From an uncultured beta proteobacterium (GTDB lineage Bacteria > Pseudomonadota > Gammaproteobacteria > Burkholderiales > Burkholderiaceae_C), in NCBI GenBank assembly GCA_903914615.1, contig CAIWPS010000779.1:1-41291 (forward strand): 41,291 nucleotides of DNA, read 5' to 3'. Numbering within the stretch: the stretch's first letter is position 1; each line of letters begins with the position of its first letter. The notes below the pieces were generated by a model. It made no database searches and was not told the DNA's origin. It saw only the letters and a list, made by a program, of their open reading frames with translations. Both the position numbers and the translations under genes were made by a program. Positions 1 to 6,709 of this stretch are shown in pieces.

Positions 1-82
1 ATATCTGCGTCTGGCCGCCATAAGTGCGCGCCTTCCAGACCAGTTCCGCCGGCATCGCCGCAGTAAGAAAACGCAAGTGTGA
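1..82 (+). CDS. C-terminal end of small basic protein (continues from 41069)
   Basis: This is the last part of the 57-residue, Arg/Lys-rich protein whose start lies at 41069. The artificial linear break of the circular genome cuts it. The stop codon TGA is at 80-82. The next gene starts 31 bases later at 114. See the entry at 41069 for the description. Confidence 0.6.
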   Translation, partial: YLRLAAISARLPDQFRRHRRSKKTQV

Positions 83-131
83 AAGCGCAACTGTGAACCG
101 CGAGGGAGATGCGATGCAGGACGAATTACGG
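1..131. repeat. Direct terminal repeat, left copy
   Basis: These 131 bases are identical to the last 131 bases of the window (41161-41291). An exact short overlap at both ends is what an assembler leaves when a contig closes on itself, so the molecule is best read as a circle of 41160 bp. The genes also join across it: the small gene starting at 41069 ends at base 82 here. A true physical terminal repeat of this length cannot be excluded from sequence alone. Confidence 0.95.
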
Positions 132-425
132 AAGCTGCTCAAGGAAGAGTTATCGCTGCGGGATAAGGTTGACGCCAAAATTCGCAGCTTGTATGTGCGA
201 GGCGCCAGAGCGCGCTACTCGACGTTCAGCTACAGCGTGGTGGTCGAAGTGATCGACGTGAGCCACGACGGCCGGGTGAAGATCTGCAACCTCGAGACGG
301 GAAAGATGCGTTGGGTCGACGGGCGCTCGCGTGACCTGGTCTGGCTCGCGGGTCCGGTTGTGTTGTGGCCTGGCGTGGCGTCGACAGAGGGTGCGTCGGC
401 AGCTGAGCAGGCGGTGCAGAGATGA
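114..425 (+). CDS. Hypothetical early protein, 103 aa
   Basis: I do not recognise this protein. The ORF track opens it at a GTG at 24, but that would run through the end of the previous gene. The ATG at 114 has a strong ribosome site (GAGGGAG, 5 bases upstream) and is the better start. The N-terminal third is charged and helical (MQDELRKLLKEELSLRDK). The middle looks like a small beta domain (YSVVVEVIDVSHDGRVKI), perhaps an SH3-like or OB-like barrel that binds a nucleic acid or protein; this is only a guess from strand spacing. Its stop overlaps the next start (ATGA at 422), so the two are probably translationally coupled in the early operon. Confidence 0.75.
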   Translation: MQDELRKLLKEELSLRDKVDAKIRSLYVRGARARYSTFSYSVVVEVIDVSHDGRVKICNLETGKMRWVDGRSRDLVWLAGPVVLWPGVASTEGASAAEQAVQR

Positions 426-856
426 CGCCGCGTCGGATCATCCTGCTGGTTGGACATCAGGAAGAGCAGCTGGGGCCGCGGCGCTTCTTCCTGGAGACTC
501 GGGGCTTTCGTGTGCTGACGGCGACGACGTTGCGTGATGCGCTCAATGCGGTGGTGCGCAATGACGTGCGCGTGGCTGTGGTCGACCTGGAGTTTGAGGA
601 AGGCAACGGCGTGCAACTCGGGCTGAGCCTGGTCACGATGCTGCGTGAATGGAGCGCCGACGTTCGCACTGTGCTGGTTACCAGGGTAGACAAAGGAATC
701 GCGCATCCGGCCGAAGCGCTTTTGTTTGCCGGACCGCAGCTGAACTTTGAGCTGATCGAGCGCGTCAGGGTGCTGTCGGGTCGGAAGCGCGGGCCGAGAC
801 GCGTTGAGGGTGCTATCAGGGTGGTTGCTGCAGGGGGCGTCGTATGCGCGAGCTGA
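422..856 (+). CDS. Degenerate response-regulator receiver-like protein
   Basis: This 144-residue protein resembles a stand-alone CheY-type receiver fold. Strand 1 is RRIILLVG, helix 1 contains RRFFLETRGF, strand 2 is RVLTA, and strand 3 is VAVVDLEFEEGNG, which lines up with the phospho-acceptor loop of receivers. VRTVLVTR would be strand 4. The acidic pair expected after strand 1 is replaced by GHQEEQ, and the conserved Lys before the last helix is not visible. Phosphorylation is therefore doubtful even if the strand 3 Asp is kept. It may act as a binding mimic of a host regulator (inference). It starts in an ATGA overlap with the upstream gene and ends 13 bases inside the next one. Confidence in the gene is high; in the fold, moderate. 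Confidence 0.7.
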   Translation: MTPRRIILLVGHQEEQLGPRRFFLETRGFRVLTATTLRDALNAVVRNDVRVAVVDLEFEEGNGVQLGLSLVTMLREWSADVRTVLVTRVDKGIAHPAEALLFAGPQLNFELIERVRVLSGRKRGPRRVEGAIRVVAAGGVVCAS

Positions 857-1758
857 TGGACTTCACCGAAAGCTACCCTGCGCCCGAGGCCACGGCGGAC
901 GGCGCGGTGGGTGCGGTGAGTGACGACAGGCCGCCGGCTGGAACGCCGTGTGCGTGGTGTAAGCAGTTCGGCCATTGGTGTCAGGCAAAGATCTACTTCC
1001 GCGACCAGGAGCTCGGCGTGGATGCGGAGATCTGCATTCCGTGCTTTGAGGGGCGTGACTGCGATGTGGTGATTGCAAAGCTGCAGTCGATAGAAGACAG
1101 CCTGCAGCGGTTCGCGAATCCATGCCAGCCGGTGCGGTCGGTGATACCGGTCGACCGAGCCAAGCGGATCGTCGTCGATGAGCCGGTGAAGCTGCTGCGG
1201 AATGGTAATGGCACTGGCAGGGCCATTGGGCGGGTGCTGTTGGCGACCCTCGGCGGGCCGAGAAGCGAGAAGCGAGAGGCCGAGGCCGCGATCAGGCGCG
1301 AGCGCTATGCCCAGCCGGAGCGGACGGCGCCAGTCGAAGAGTTGGAAGAGCTTTTGGCAGTTGGGCCAGTCAGGGTCGTGAAGGAGAAGAGGATGCCTGG
1401 GCCGATTTCGGAAGAGGTAATTTTGCAGATTCAGAGCGCTCCGGAGAACGAGAGCACGAACGCCCTGGCCAAGCGCCTGGCGGTTGCTTACAACACGGCA
1501 TACAAGTACCGCAAGCAGACAGCGAAGGCTCGCAGGAAGCCTGGCAGCGCACTGGCGAAGCAAGGGCCGCAAACAACCGGAGTGCCGATCGACATTGTCG
1601 CCGTCGGCGAGCGCATCCAGGCGCTGGCCACGCCGCTGCCGCAGACGATTGAGGGGCACGTTTCGCTGTCGATTCCGCAGGAGCGGCTGGATGCATGGTG
1701 GGGGCGGCTGGCTCCGGAGAAGAAGCTGCAGCTCGCCCTGGCTGAAGTTGGGCTGTGA
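844..1758 (+). CDS. Zinc-ribbon / helix-turn-helix hypothetical protein, 304 aa
   Basis: I do not recognise a named family. Residues about 35-75 hold a cysteine cluster (CAWC, then HWC, then CIPC and RDC) that probably binds zinc. A middle linker is rich in Arg and Glu. Residues about 185-230 (ISEEVILQIQ, then NALAKRLAVAYNTAYKYRK) look like a helix-turn-helix of the kind that recognises DNA. The C-terminal part ends with RLDAWWGRLAPEKK and may be a separate helical unit. A zinc module plus helix-turn-helix suggests a DNA-binding early regulator, but the target is unknown. The start ATG is preceded by CAGGGGG. It overlaps the receiver-like gene by 13 bases and is followed closely by the gene at 1762. 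Confidence 0.8.
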   Translation: MRELMDFTESYPAPEATADGAVGAVSDDRPPAGTPCAWCKQFGHWCQAKIYFRDQELGVDAEICIPCFEGRDCDVVIAKLQSIEDSLQRFANPCQPVRSVIPVDRAKRIVVDEPVKLLRNGNGTGRAIGRVLLATLGGPRSEKREAEAAIRRERYAQPERTAPVEELEELLAVGPVRVVKEKRMPGPISEEVILQIQSAPENESTNALAKRLAVAYNTAYKYRKQTAKARRKPGSALAKQGPQTTGVPIDIVAVGERIQALATPLPQTIEGHVSLSIPQERLDAWWGRLAPEKKLQLALAEVGL

Positions 1759-1761
1759 GTC

Positions 1762-2022
1762 ATGGCGAAGCGCGAGTGGGATCTGACGAGCACGCATTCT
1801 CTCGAGGCCGCGGCGGAGTGGCTGCGCAAGAAGTCGGGTGCGCTGATCGTCTTTGTCATTCGACCAGGCGACGGGGCGCTGGCGGCCGATCCGCTGCTCG
1901 ATGTGGTGGATGTGCATGACCGGCTGGGGGATGGGGATACGCCGAAGCTGCTCGGACGGCTGAAAGAGATTAGGGACGAAGAGCGGTCGATGGTTTTGAA
2001 GAGGGAGGCGAAAAAGCGATGA
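1762..2022 (+). CDS. Hypothetical protein, 86 aa
   Basis: Short, charged protein in the early operon, starting three bases after the stop of the zinc-ribbon gene. It has one predicted strand-turn-strand core (SGALIVFVIRPGDGAL) and a basic C-terminus (KREAKKR). No family is recognised and no signal peptide or membrane segment is seen. Its end overlaps the next start (ATGA at 2019), typical of coupled small phage genes. Dense spacing and codon use like the neighbours support it as a real gene. Confidence 0.7.
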   Translation: MAKREWDLTSTHSLEAAAEWLRKKSGALIVFVIRPGDGALAADPLLDVVDVHDRLGDGDTPKLLGRLKEIRDEERSMVLKREAKKR

Positions 2023-2234
2023 GCCTGGACTACAGCATCCTTCAGACGCTAGACGCGCTCGATCAGCTCCGTCACGTTGCGGAGTATCTCGCGGGGCAGT
2101 TTAGGCGGGATATGACGCGCAGTGATGCCGTTGCGCACTTGCAGGCGCGGGCGATCGTTTCGCGCGTACAGGCTGAGGTTTTTTGGATGGCGAAGAAGTT
2201 GGTTAGCAGGAACGAGGGGAAGCATGGCAGCTAA
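2019..2234 (+). CDS. Hypothetical helical protein, 71 aa
   Basis: Small, almost fully helical protein (LDALDQLRHVAEYLAGQF, then SRVQAEVFWMAKKL). No family is recognised. The start sits in an ATGA overlap with the previous gene and has a GAGGG ribosome site upstream. The last 11 bases overlap the start of the DUF5131 gene. It may be a small partner of an early protein, but there is no sequence evidence for a specific role. Confidence 0.65.
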   Translation: MSLDYSILQTLDALDQLRHVAEYLAGQFRRDMTRSDAVAHLQARAIVSRVQAEVFWMAKKLVSRNEGKHGS

Positions 2235-3429
2235 GTCGTCGATTGAATGGACAGACGCAACGTGGAACCCGATACGGGGGTGCAGTCGTGTGAGCGAAGG
2301 TTGCCGGCATTGCTATGCCGAGAGGATGGGTTCGCGCTTCAGCGGCGATGGGCAAGCATATAACGGGCTGGCGGTGATGCAGCACGGAAAGCCCCATTGG
2401 ACGGGGCATATTGAGTTTGTTGAGGGGCATTTGCTGGACCCGCTGAAGTGGGGTCCGGTTATAGAACACGCAGAAGGATGTTCGGGGCTACGGATGCGAG
2501 GCCGCCGCACCTGCAATTGCGCGACACGCCCGCGCCGGATCTTCGTTAACTCGATGTCTGATCTCTTTCATGAGAACGTGACTGATGAAATGCGAGACAA
2601 GATCTTCGCGGTGATGGCGCTGTGCCCGCAGCATACCTTGCAGGTGCTCACGAAGCGGCCGGCGAGGATGCTGGAGTATTTCACCACAGATGGCGTTTGG
2701 CACCACATCAAGATTGAGGCTGAATCAATTGCTCGACTTCGCAAAATGCCGATTTACTGGAGCGCGCACCGATCGCCTGAATGGCTTGACCATGTCTGGC
2801 TGGGTGTGAGCGTCGAGGATCAGAAGACCGCTGACAAGCGCATCCCGCTGCTATTACAGACTCCGGCGGCGGTGCGGTTCATCTCCGCTGAGCCGTTGCT
2901 TGGGCCTGTTGATTTGACGGTTCTTCGTCGTGCGCCGAGTGACTTCGATCGTGCGATGCCAGGATTTGATCGGTGTAAGGACTTCTACAGTGACGCTCTC
3001 AATGGTTTCAACGGAGTGTTGATGCATGACGGCAAATGCTTCGAAGAGCCAGAAGGTTCGATGTCTGCACTCGACTGGGTGATCTGCGGCGGCGAGAGCG
3101 GCCCTGGGGCGCGTCCGATGCATCCGGAGTGGGCTCGCGGTCTGCGCGACCAGTGTGAGGAAGCTGGCGTGCCGTTCTTCTTCAAGCAGTGGGGTGAGTG
3201 GATCGCGTGGGAGCCTGAGCAAGAGCCTTGCTGGAAATCGCAGTACGGCAAGAGTGAGGATGCGCACGCACTGTTTCCGGAGAACATTGCCGACGATCCG
3301 CCGGGATGGGATTGCGGACTCGGATACGACGAGGAAGATGCAGCCGCGTTTCAGCGCGTCGGCAAGCATGCTGCTGGCTCGCTGCTCGATGGCCTTGAGT
3401 GGAAGCAGTTTCCGGAGGTTGCGCGATGA
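2224..3429 (+). CDS. DUF5131 (phage Gp37/Gp68) three-cysteine protein
   Basis: This 401-residue protein has the hallmark start of the phage Gp37/Gp68 family (DUF5131): IEWTDATWNPIRGC, then GCRHCYAERM, giving a C-x7-C-x2-C cluster like that of radical-SAM proteins. Later family blocks are visible: NSMSDLFHENV, FQVLTKRP-like QVLTKRPARM, VWLGVSVED, WVICGGESGPGARPMHPEW and FFFKQWGEW. The family is widespread in phages, but its reaction is not established; a radical-SAM-like iron-sulfur chemistry is inferred. The track opens it at 2122, but the ATG at 2224 has GAGGGGA upstream and begins exactly at the family's usual N-terminus. It overlaps the ASCH gene by an ATGA and likely acts with it. Confidence 0.9.
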   Translation: MAAKSSIEWTDATWNPIRGCSRVSEGCRHCYAERMGSRFSGDGQAYNGLAVMQHGKPHWTGHIEFVEGHLLDPLKWGPVIEHAEGCSGLRMRGRRTCNCATRPRRIFVNSMSDLFHENVTDEMRDKIFAVMALCPQHTLQVLTKRPARMLEYFTTDGVWHHIKIEAESIARLRKMPIYWSAHRSPEWLDHVWLGVSVEDQKTADKRIPLLLQTPAAVRFISAEPLLGPVDLTVLRRAPSDFDRAMPGFDRCKDFYSDALNGFNGVLMHDGKCFEEPEGSMSALDWVICGGESGPGARPMHPEWARGLRDQCEEAGVPFFFKQWGEWIAWEPEQEPCWKSQYGKSEDAHALFPENIADDPPGWDCGLGYDEEDAAAFQRVGKHAAGSLLDGLEWKQFPEVAR

Positions 3430-3842
3430 AGGCGTTGAGCGTGCGCGCGCCTTGGTGGTGGCCGATTCTTCACCTCGGTAAAGACATCGAGAACCGCGAC
3501 TGGGCAACTGGCTTTCGAGGTCCTGTGTATTTGCATGCAAGCAAATTCTGGAAGGTCAGTGAAGTCAGCGAGGACTGGGAGGACGTGAAGAACATAGCTG
3601 CCCGCGCTGGGGTGACCGTGCCCTATATGGGCAAAGCGGAAACGGAGGCAATGCGAGATGCCGGCGGCTGCATCGTCGGCCAGGTCGACATCGTGGGCTG
3701 TGTGAGCAGCAGTAACAGTCCCTGGTTCTTTGGCAAGTACGGATTCGTTCTGGCGAATCCGGTAGCGTTCGAGCGTCCGGTCCCGTTCAAAGGGGCGCTC
3801 GGCTTCTTTGAGGTTGCAGATGGAATTGAGGTGGTGCGATGA
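3426..3842 (+). CDS. ASCH-domain protein
   Basis: This 138-residue protein begins with the ASCH/PUA-like signature: KALSVRAPWWWPILHLGK, then ENRDW and GPVYLHASK. ASCH domains belong to the PUA-like beta-barrel group that binds RNA or modified bases; one branch (YqfB) hydrolyses N4-acetylcytidine. A GxK...ExR-like pattern (GKDIENR) is present here. Both RNA binding and small-molecule hydrolysis remain possible. The start is the ATG in the ATGA overlap with the DUF5131 stop, not the upstream codon in the track. Its position directly after DUF5131 suggests a linked role in modifying or sensing nucleic acid (inference). Confidence 0.85.
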   Translation: MKALSVRAPWWWPILHLGKDIENRDWATGFRGPVYLHASKFWKVSEVSEDWEDVKNIAARAGVTVPYMGKAETEAMRDAGGCIVGQVDIVGCVSSSNSPWFFGKYGFVLANPVAFERPVPFKGALGFFEVADGIEVVR

Positions 3843-4192
3843 AGGTGATGAAGCGAAGTCTGGCGGCGTTTGCAATGCCGGCGGTGTGTTTGCTTGCGGG
3901 CTGCGTGCGCAAGCAGGTTGTGGTGCAGCCCTGCGCGTTGTCCGCGCCGGCGAAGATCGTGGCCAGCGTGCAGCCTCCGGTGCCGCCGGCGCTGCCGGAG
4001 GCCTCGGTGTGCCCTGCCGGGTTCACGCATGTGGCGACGGTCAAGCGCAGCTCGGGAGAGTCGGCGCATCCAGGCGTGCTCTTTGTGCAGGTTGGCGATG
4101 TGTGGCTGGTGTGTGTTGACAAGGGCAAGCCTGGAAGTGAGCGGGCGGCGGCAGGGATGCAGCGCAGGGATAACGCGCCGCCTGAGAAGTAA
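3839..4192 (+). CDS. Small lipoprotein, possible outer-membrane spanin
   Basis: The N-terminus is a classic lipoprotein signal: MKVMKRS, a hydrophobic stretch, then the lipobox LLAGC, so the mature chain would be lipid-anchored at Cys22. The next 30 residues are Pro/Ala/Val-rich (QPPVPPALPEA), like outer-membrane spanin (Rz1-type) lipoproteins, but at 117 residues it is longer than most. A Cys-containing compact segment follows (CPAGFTHVATVKRSSG). It is ATGA-coupled to the ASCH gene and sits just before a peptidoglycan-type enzyme and a small membrane protein, which favours a role in lysis. No matching inner-membrane spanin is obvious, so a simple surface lipoprotein is the alternative. Confidence 0.75.
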   Translation: MKVMKRSLAAFAMPAVCLLAGCVRKQVVVQPCALSAPAKIVASVQPPVPPALPEASVCPAGFTHVATVKRSSGESAHPGVLFVQVGDVWLVCVDKGKPGSERAAAGMQRRDNAPPEK

Positions 4193-4225
4193 TGACGCGA
4201 GCGGCGGCAGGAAGGAGAAATGCAT

Positions 4226-4591
4226 ATGTGGACGTGGAAGCAGGCGACTGGCGAGCTGGTCGACGGTGCGGGTGTGACGGTCGGGCGAGGCTACTCGGGC
4301 GATTGCGAGCACTATAACAATCCGGCTTCGCAGGAGATCCCCGGCGTGGGGCCGATCCCGCGCGGGCGGTATATCATCGGGAATTTTTTTGACGATCCAG
4401 GCGGCAAGGGGCCGGTCGTTTGCAGGTTGACTCCGATACCGCCGACGAACACGTTTGGGCGATCGGGCTTCATGATTCACGGGGACTCGGCCGACAACGA
4501 TCACTCGGCTAGCCATGGGTGCATCGTGCTCGCGCATGCGCTGCGGGCAGCCATCAGCAGCAGTGGCGATTCGATTTTGGAGGTGGTGTAG
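4226..4591 (+). CDS. Tlde1-type (DUF2778) L,D-transpeptidase-like enzyme, candidate lysin
   Basis: This 121-residue protein matches the Tlde1/DUF2778 fold: MWTWKQATGEL, then GPIPRGRYIIG, FGRSGFMIHG and SHGCIVL. The last two form the His ... SxGC site of the L,D-transpeptidase fold, with the Cys as expected nucleophile. Bacterial Tlde1 toxins act on peptidoglycan tetrapeptides, so this is the best candidate for the phage cell-wall enzyme. The ORF track starts at 4220, but AAGGAG lies only 2 bases before that ATG and 8 bases before the ATG at 4226. The latter also gives the family's usual first residues. No signal peptide is present, so it would need the adjacent membrane protein or another route to reach the wall. 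Confidence 0.85.
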   Translation: MWTWKQATGELVDGAGVTVGRGYSGDCEHYNNPASQEIPGVGPIPRGRYIIGNFFDDPGGKGPVVCRLTPIPPTNTFGRSGFMIHGDSADNDHSASHGCIVLAHALRAAISSSGDSILEVV

Positions 4592-4737
4592 TGAAGCTCA
4601 GCTACTGGTTCCTGTGCATCATCATGACGTTTCTGGCTTGGGCGTTTCGGGGCAACTTTGCCGCGCTCGTGACGCTCTGTGTGTTCTTTGTGGCTGCGAT
4701 GATCCATGGCGTGATCACTTGGCAACTGGGTAAATAA
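4591..4737 (+). CDS. Small two-span membrane protein, candidate holin
   Basis: The gene starts at a GTG that shares one base with the previous stop and has a perfect GGAGGT ribosome site 6 bases upstream. The 48-residue product is nearly all membrane: LSYWFLCIIMTFLAWAF, a short RGN turn, then FAALVTLCVFFVAAMIHG. Two closely spaced spans with short polar ends fit a small (class II-like) holin. Placement right after the Tlde1-type enzyme and a lipoprotein supports a lysis cassette. The track shows it only inside a longer reading frame from 4519, whose first part is a shadow of the enzyme gene. Function is inferred from size, topology and context. Confidence 0.7.
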   Translation: MKLSYWFLCIIMTFLAWAFRGNFAALVTLCVFFVAAMIHGVITWQLGK

Positions 4738-4785
4738 ACCGCTCGCTGTCAACCGGGGAAATCATGCAACAACTCAATTCAGGCT

Positions 4786-5661
4786 GTGCAGCCATGGCCT
4801 CGGGGGCGTGCTTTGAGTAACGACATTACTCCCGATGCGTGGAAGACGAAGTTAGGGAATTCGCCGGCGAAGACGGTGTTGGTAAAGATCTCTGAGGTGG
4901 CGAACGAGTCCGGCTTTGGTTGGCCTTCTCTGGCGCATATCTGCGACCGGACGGAATTGAGCAATCGGCAGGTGCAGCGGGTGCTTCAGGTGTTTGAGGA
5001 GATTGGTTTGATTGCAAGAACCAAAACGACCCTGCAAAGCGGCAAGGTGGTGCCGGCAATGCAGATTGCTTTGGAACTGCTGGGCAAGGATCTCCGCGTT
5101 GAGTTTCGCGCAGCCTTCCTGCGGGCGCAGAGTAAGTTGCCAGTTGAAGAAGGTGTCTCAGAGACAGTGGGTCAACCTGTCTCAGAGACATCGGAAAGTG
5201 TCTCAGAGACGCAAAAGGGTGTCTCAGAGACACATCCCCCACACCCCCTATATGGAGGAACCGCTATAGAACCGTCAGGGAACCAACCCCCCTACCCCCC
5301 ACGGGGGGAGAGTGAGTTTTCTCTCCACCCGTTGCTTTTGCATCACGCAGCCGACGAAGTGATGCGCGCCTGCGGTTGGACGGTCGAGGGTGACAGGCGG
5401 TTGAGGAATGCCGTGCTGGCACAGCTCAGGCTGGCGTCGATGCAGGGCGAGGCGCTGCCGCTGGCCTCGGCGCGGATGATCTGCGCGTGGGCGGAGCACC
5501 TGGATGCCAGCGCCGAAGGGCTACTGCGGGGCTCGCCGTACGGGCCAAAGAAGTTTATCGGCCTGGGGAAGTGGAACGACCGCGACTCGTGGCACTGGGA
5601 CACGCAGAAGCTGGACAGGCGGCGAGATGCCCGCGTGGGCATGTGGCAGGGGGCGAGATGA
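4786..5661 (+). CDS. O-like replication initiator with internal iterons
   Basis: Residues about 15-90 form the phage replication-protein helix-turn-helix (HTH_36-like): PDAWKTKLGNSPAKTVLVK, then WPSLAHICDRTELSNRQVQR and FEEIGLIAR. A linker with four VSET copies follows (residues 123-149), then a Pro-rich stretch, then a C-terminal helical domain (about 185-291; FIGLGKWNDRDSWHW). This DNA-binding domain / iteron-coding linker / partner-binding domain order is that of lambda O, whose gene contains the origin. No helicase or loader gene follows, so host helicase recruitment by the C-terminal domain is likely (inference). The start is uncertain: GTG 4786, or TTG 4813, which would give SNDITPDAW at once; neither has a strong ribosome site. 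Confidence 0.85.
   Translation: MQPWPRGRALSNDITPDAWKTKLGNSPAKTVLVKISEVANESGFGWPSLAHICDRTELSNRQVQRVLQVFEEIGLIARTKTTLQSGKVVPAMQIALELLGKDLRVEFRAAFLRAQSKLPVEEGVSETVGQPVSETSESVSETQKGVSETHPPHPLYGGTAIEPSGNQPPYPPRGESEFSLHPLLLHHAADEVMRACGWTVEGDRRLRNAVLAQLRLASMQGEALPLASARMICAWAEHLDASAEGLLRGSPYGPKKFIGLGKWNDRDSWHWDTQKLDRRRDARVGMWQGAR
5154..5232 (+). repeat. Four palindromic iterons, candidate replication origin
   Basis: The 13-base palindrome TGTCTCAGAGACA occurs at 5154-5166, 5178-5190 and 5220-5232, with a 12-of-13 copy at 5199-5210/11. Start-to-start spacing is 24, 21 and 21 bases, close to two helical turns and always a multiple of three, so each copy encodes VSET in the replication protein. Iterons inside the initiator gene are the lambda O/ori arrangement. 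About 60 bases downstream is a C6/G6 inverted repeat (5295-5308), and no long AT-rich tract follows directly. Predicted to bind the N-terminal helix-turn-helix of the same gene's product. Confidence 0.8.
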
Positions 5662-6191
5662 GCGAGAACGTGCAGGATGCGCAGGTCGACCAGCTGGAGG
5701 CTGCGTGCGAGGTTGCGGCGGCGCAGTTCGCGGGTGGCATGGAGATTGCGGTGATCGCCGAGGAATGGGACCGGGATGAGAACTGGGTTGTCAGCGCTAT
5801 CCGCCGGGCGCTGCTCAAGTTCATCCCGGCTCGTGAGGGAGGGCTGAAGCGCTCGAGGACGGAGCGGCAATCGGCGAAACGGGCGGAGGAGACGAGGATC
5901 GGCGAGTTGCAGCCAACCCTGCCTTTGCCTGCTGCGCTGCCAGGGCGAATGCTGCCTGCGAAGAAGGTGCTGGGCTATGCGGAGAACGGGTACAGGGTGG
6001 GCGAGAGCCATCACAATACCCGTATCTCGGACGAAGTGGTGGACAGTATTCGTGAGATGCATGAGGAAGGCCGGAAGACGATACCGGAGATCGCCGAGGA
6101 GCTCGAGCTGCCGTTTGGGACGGTGGCCAAGATATGCGCGTACCAGCGCCGTGCGACACCCGCGGTGCGGTTCAAGAGGGTGCAGCAATGA
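5658..6191 (+). CDS. Double helix-turn-helix DNA-binding protein, 177 aa
   Basis: The track opens this frame at 5487, but the ATG at 5658 overlaps the replication gene stop as ATGA and is the likely start. Residues 15-55 (MEIAVIAEEWDRDENWVVSA) look like one helix-turn-helix. The C-terminus holds a clear second one (SDEVVDSIREMHEEGRKTIP, then EIAEELELPFGTVAKI), like resolvase/sigma-type motifs found in small phage regulators. Between them is a basic, low-complexity linker. It lies just before the terminase genes, so it may be a late-gene activator or a DNA-binding packaging accessory. The three late promoter-like elements described elsewhere need a recognition factor, and this protein is one candidate (inference). 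Confidence 0.75.
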   Translation: MSENVQDAQVDQLEAACEVAAAQFAGGMEIAVIAEEWDRDENWVVSAIRRALLKFIPAREGGLKRSRTERQSAKRAEETRIGELQPTLPLPAALPGRMLPAKKVLGYAENGYRVGESHHNTRISDEVVDSIREMHEEGRKTIPEIAEELELPFGTVAKICAYQRRATPAVRFKRVQQ

Positions 6192-6709
6192 GTGAGAAGA
6201 TCACGCCGAAGATGGGTTTGTTCGTCGCCCGGTACCTCATTCACGGGAACGCGACGCTGGCTGCGAAGGAGGCGGGCTACGCGGGAGCTAGCGCGCATGT
6301 GACGGGCGCCAAGTTGCTAAAAAATGCTAAGGTTGCGGCGGCTATCGCGGAGCGCAAGGCCCGACAGAATGAGCGGTTGGAGCTCACTGCAGACAAGGTG
6401 CTGCGGGAGCTGATGAAGTGCGCGATCTGGGACATCCGCGACCTGTACGACGAGGCTGGAAATCTGCGCGCGATCACCGATCTGGATGAGATTACGCGTG
6501 CTGCGATTGCCGGGATCGATGTGGAGACGCGGGAAGTCGAGGTTACCGGACCTGCGGGGACGTTTGCGCGATCGGTTACGAGGAAGTTCAAGATGGTTGA
6601 CAAGGTGCGTGCCCTGGAACTCCTTGGCAAGAACCAGAAGCTTTTCACGGATAAGCATGAGATCGAGGGCAAGCTGACGCTCGAAGAGTTGGTAGGCGGC
6701 GCGGCTTGA
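6188..6709 (+). CDS. terS: Terminase small subunit
   Basis: The protein (173 aa) matches the Terminase_2 family: KITPKMGLFVARYLIHGNAT, then AAKEAGYAGASAHVTGAKLL and ERLELTADKVLREL. The N-terminal helix-turn-helix recognises the packaging site. The C-terminal part (KVRALELLGKNQKLF) is the usual tail of the family. It is translated from the ATG at 6188 in an ATGA overlap; the track's 6134 start would add non-family residues. It is followed without a gap by the large subunit, with which it forms the DNA-packaging motor. Confidence 0.93.
   Translation: MSEKITPKMGLFVARYLIHGNATLAAKEAGYAGASAHVTGAKLLKNAKVAAAIAERKARQNERLELTADKVLRELMKCAIWDIRDLYDEAGNLRAITDLDEITRAAIAGIDVETREVEVTGPAGTFARSVTRKFKMVDKVRALELLGKNQKLFTDKHEIEGKLTLEELVGGAA

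Noticed and set aside
24-113. GTG start at 24 for the first gene
   Set aside because: It overlaps the C-terminal part of the small basic gene that ends at 82, and ATG 114 has a far better ribosome site.
5154-5232. CRISPR-like array from the four repeats
   Set aside because: Repeats are only 13 bases with 8-11-base gaps and are translated in frame as part of a replication protein; iterons fit better.
6016-6030. Fourth copy of the late element (ATACCCGTATCT)
   Set aside because: It lies inside a coding region and has no GCAYA box at the fixed distance; likewise TACCCGTA at about 25828.
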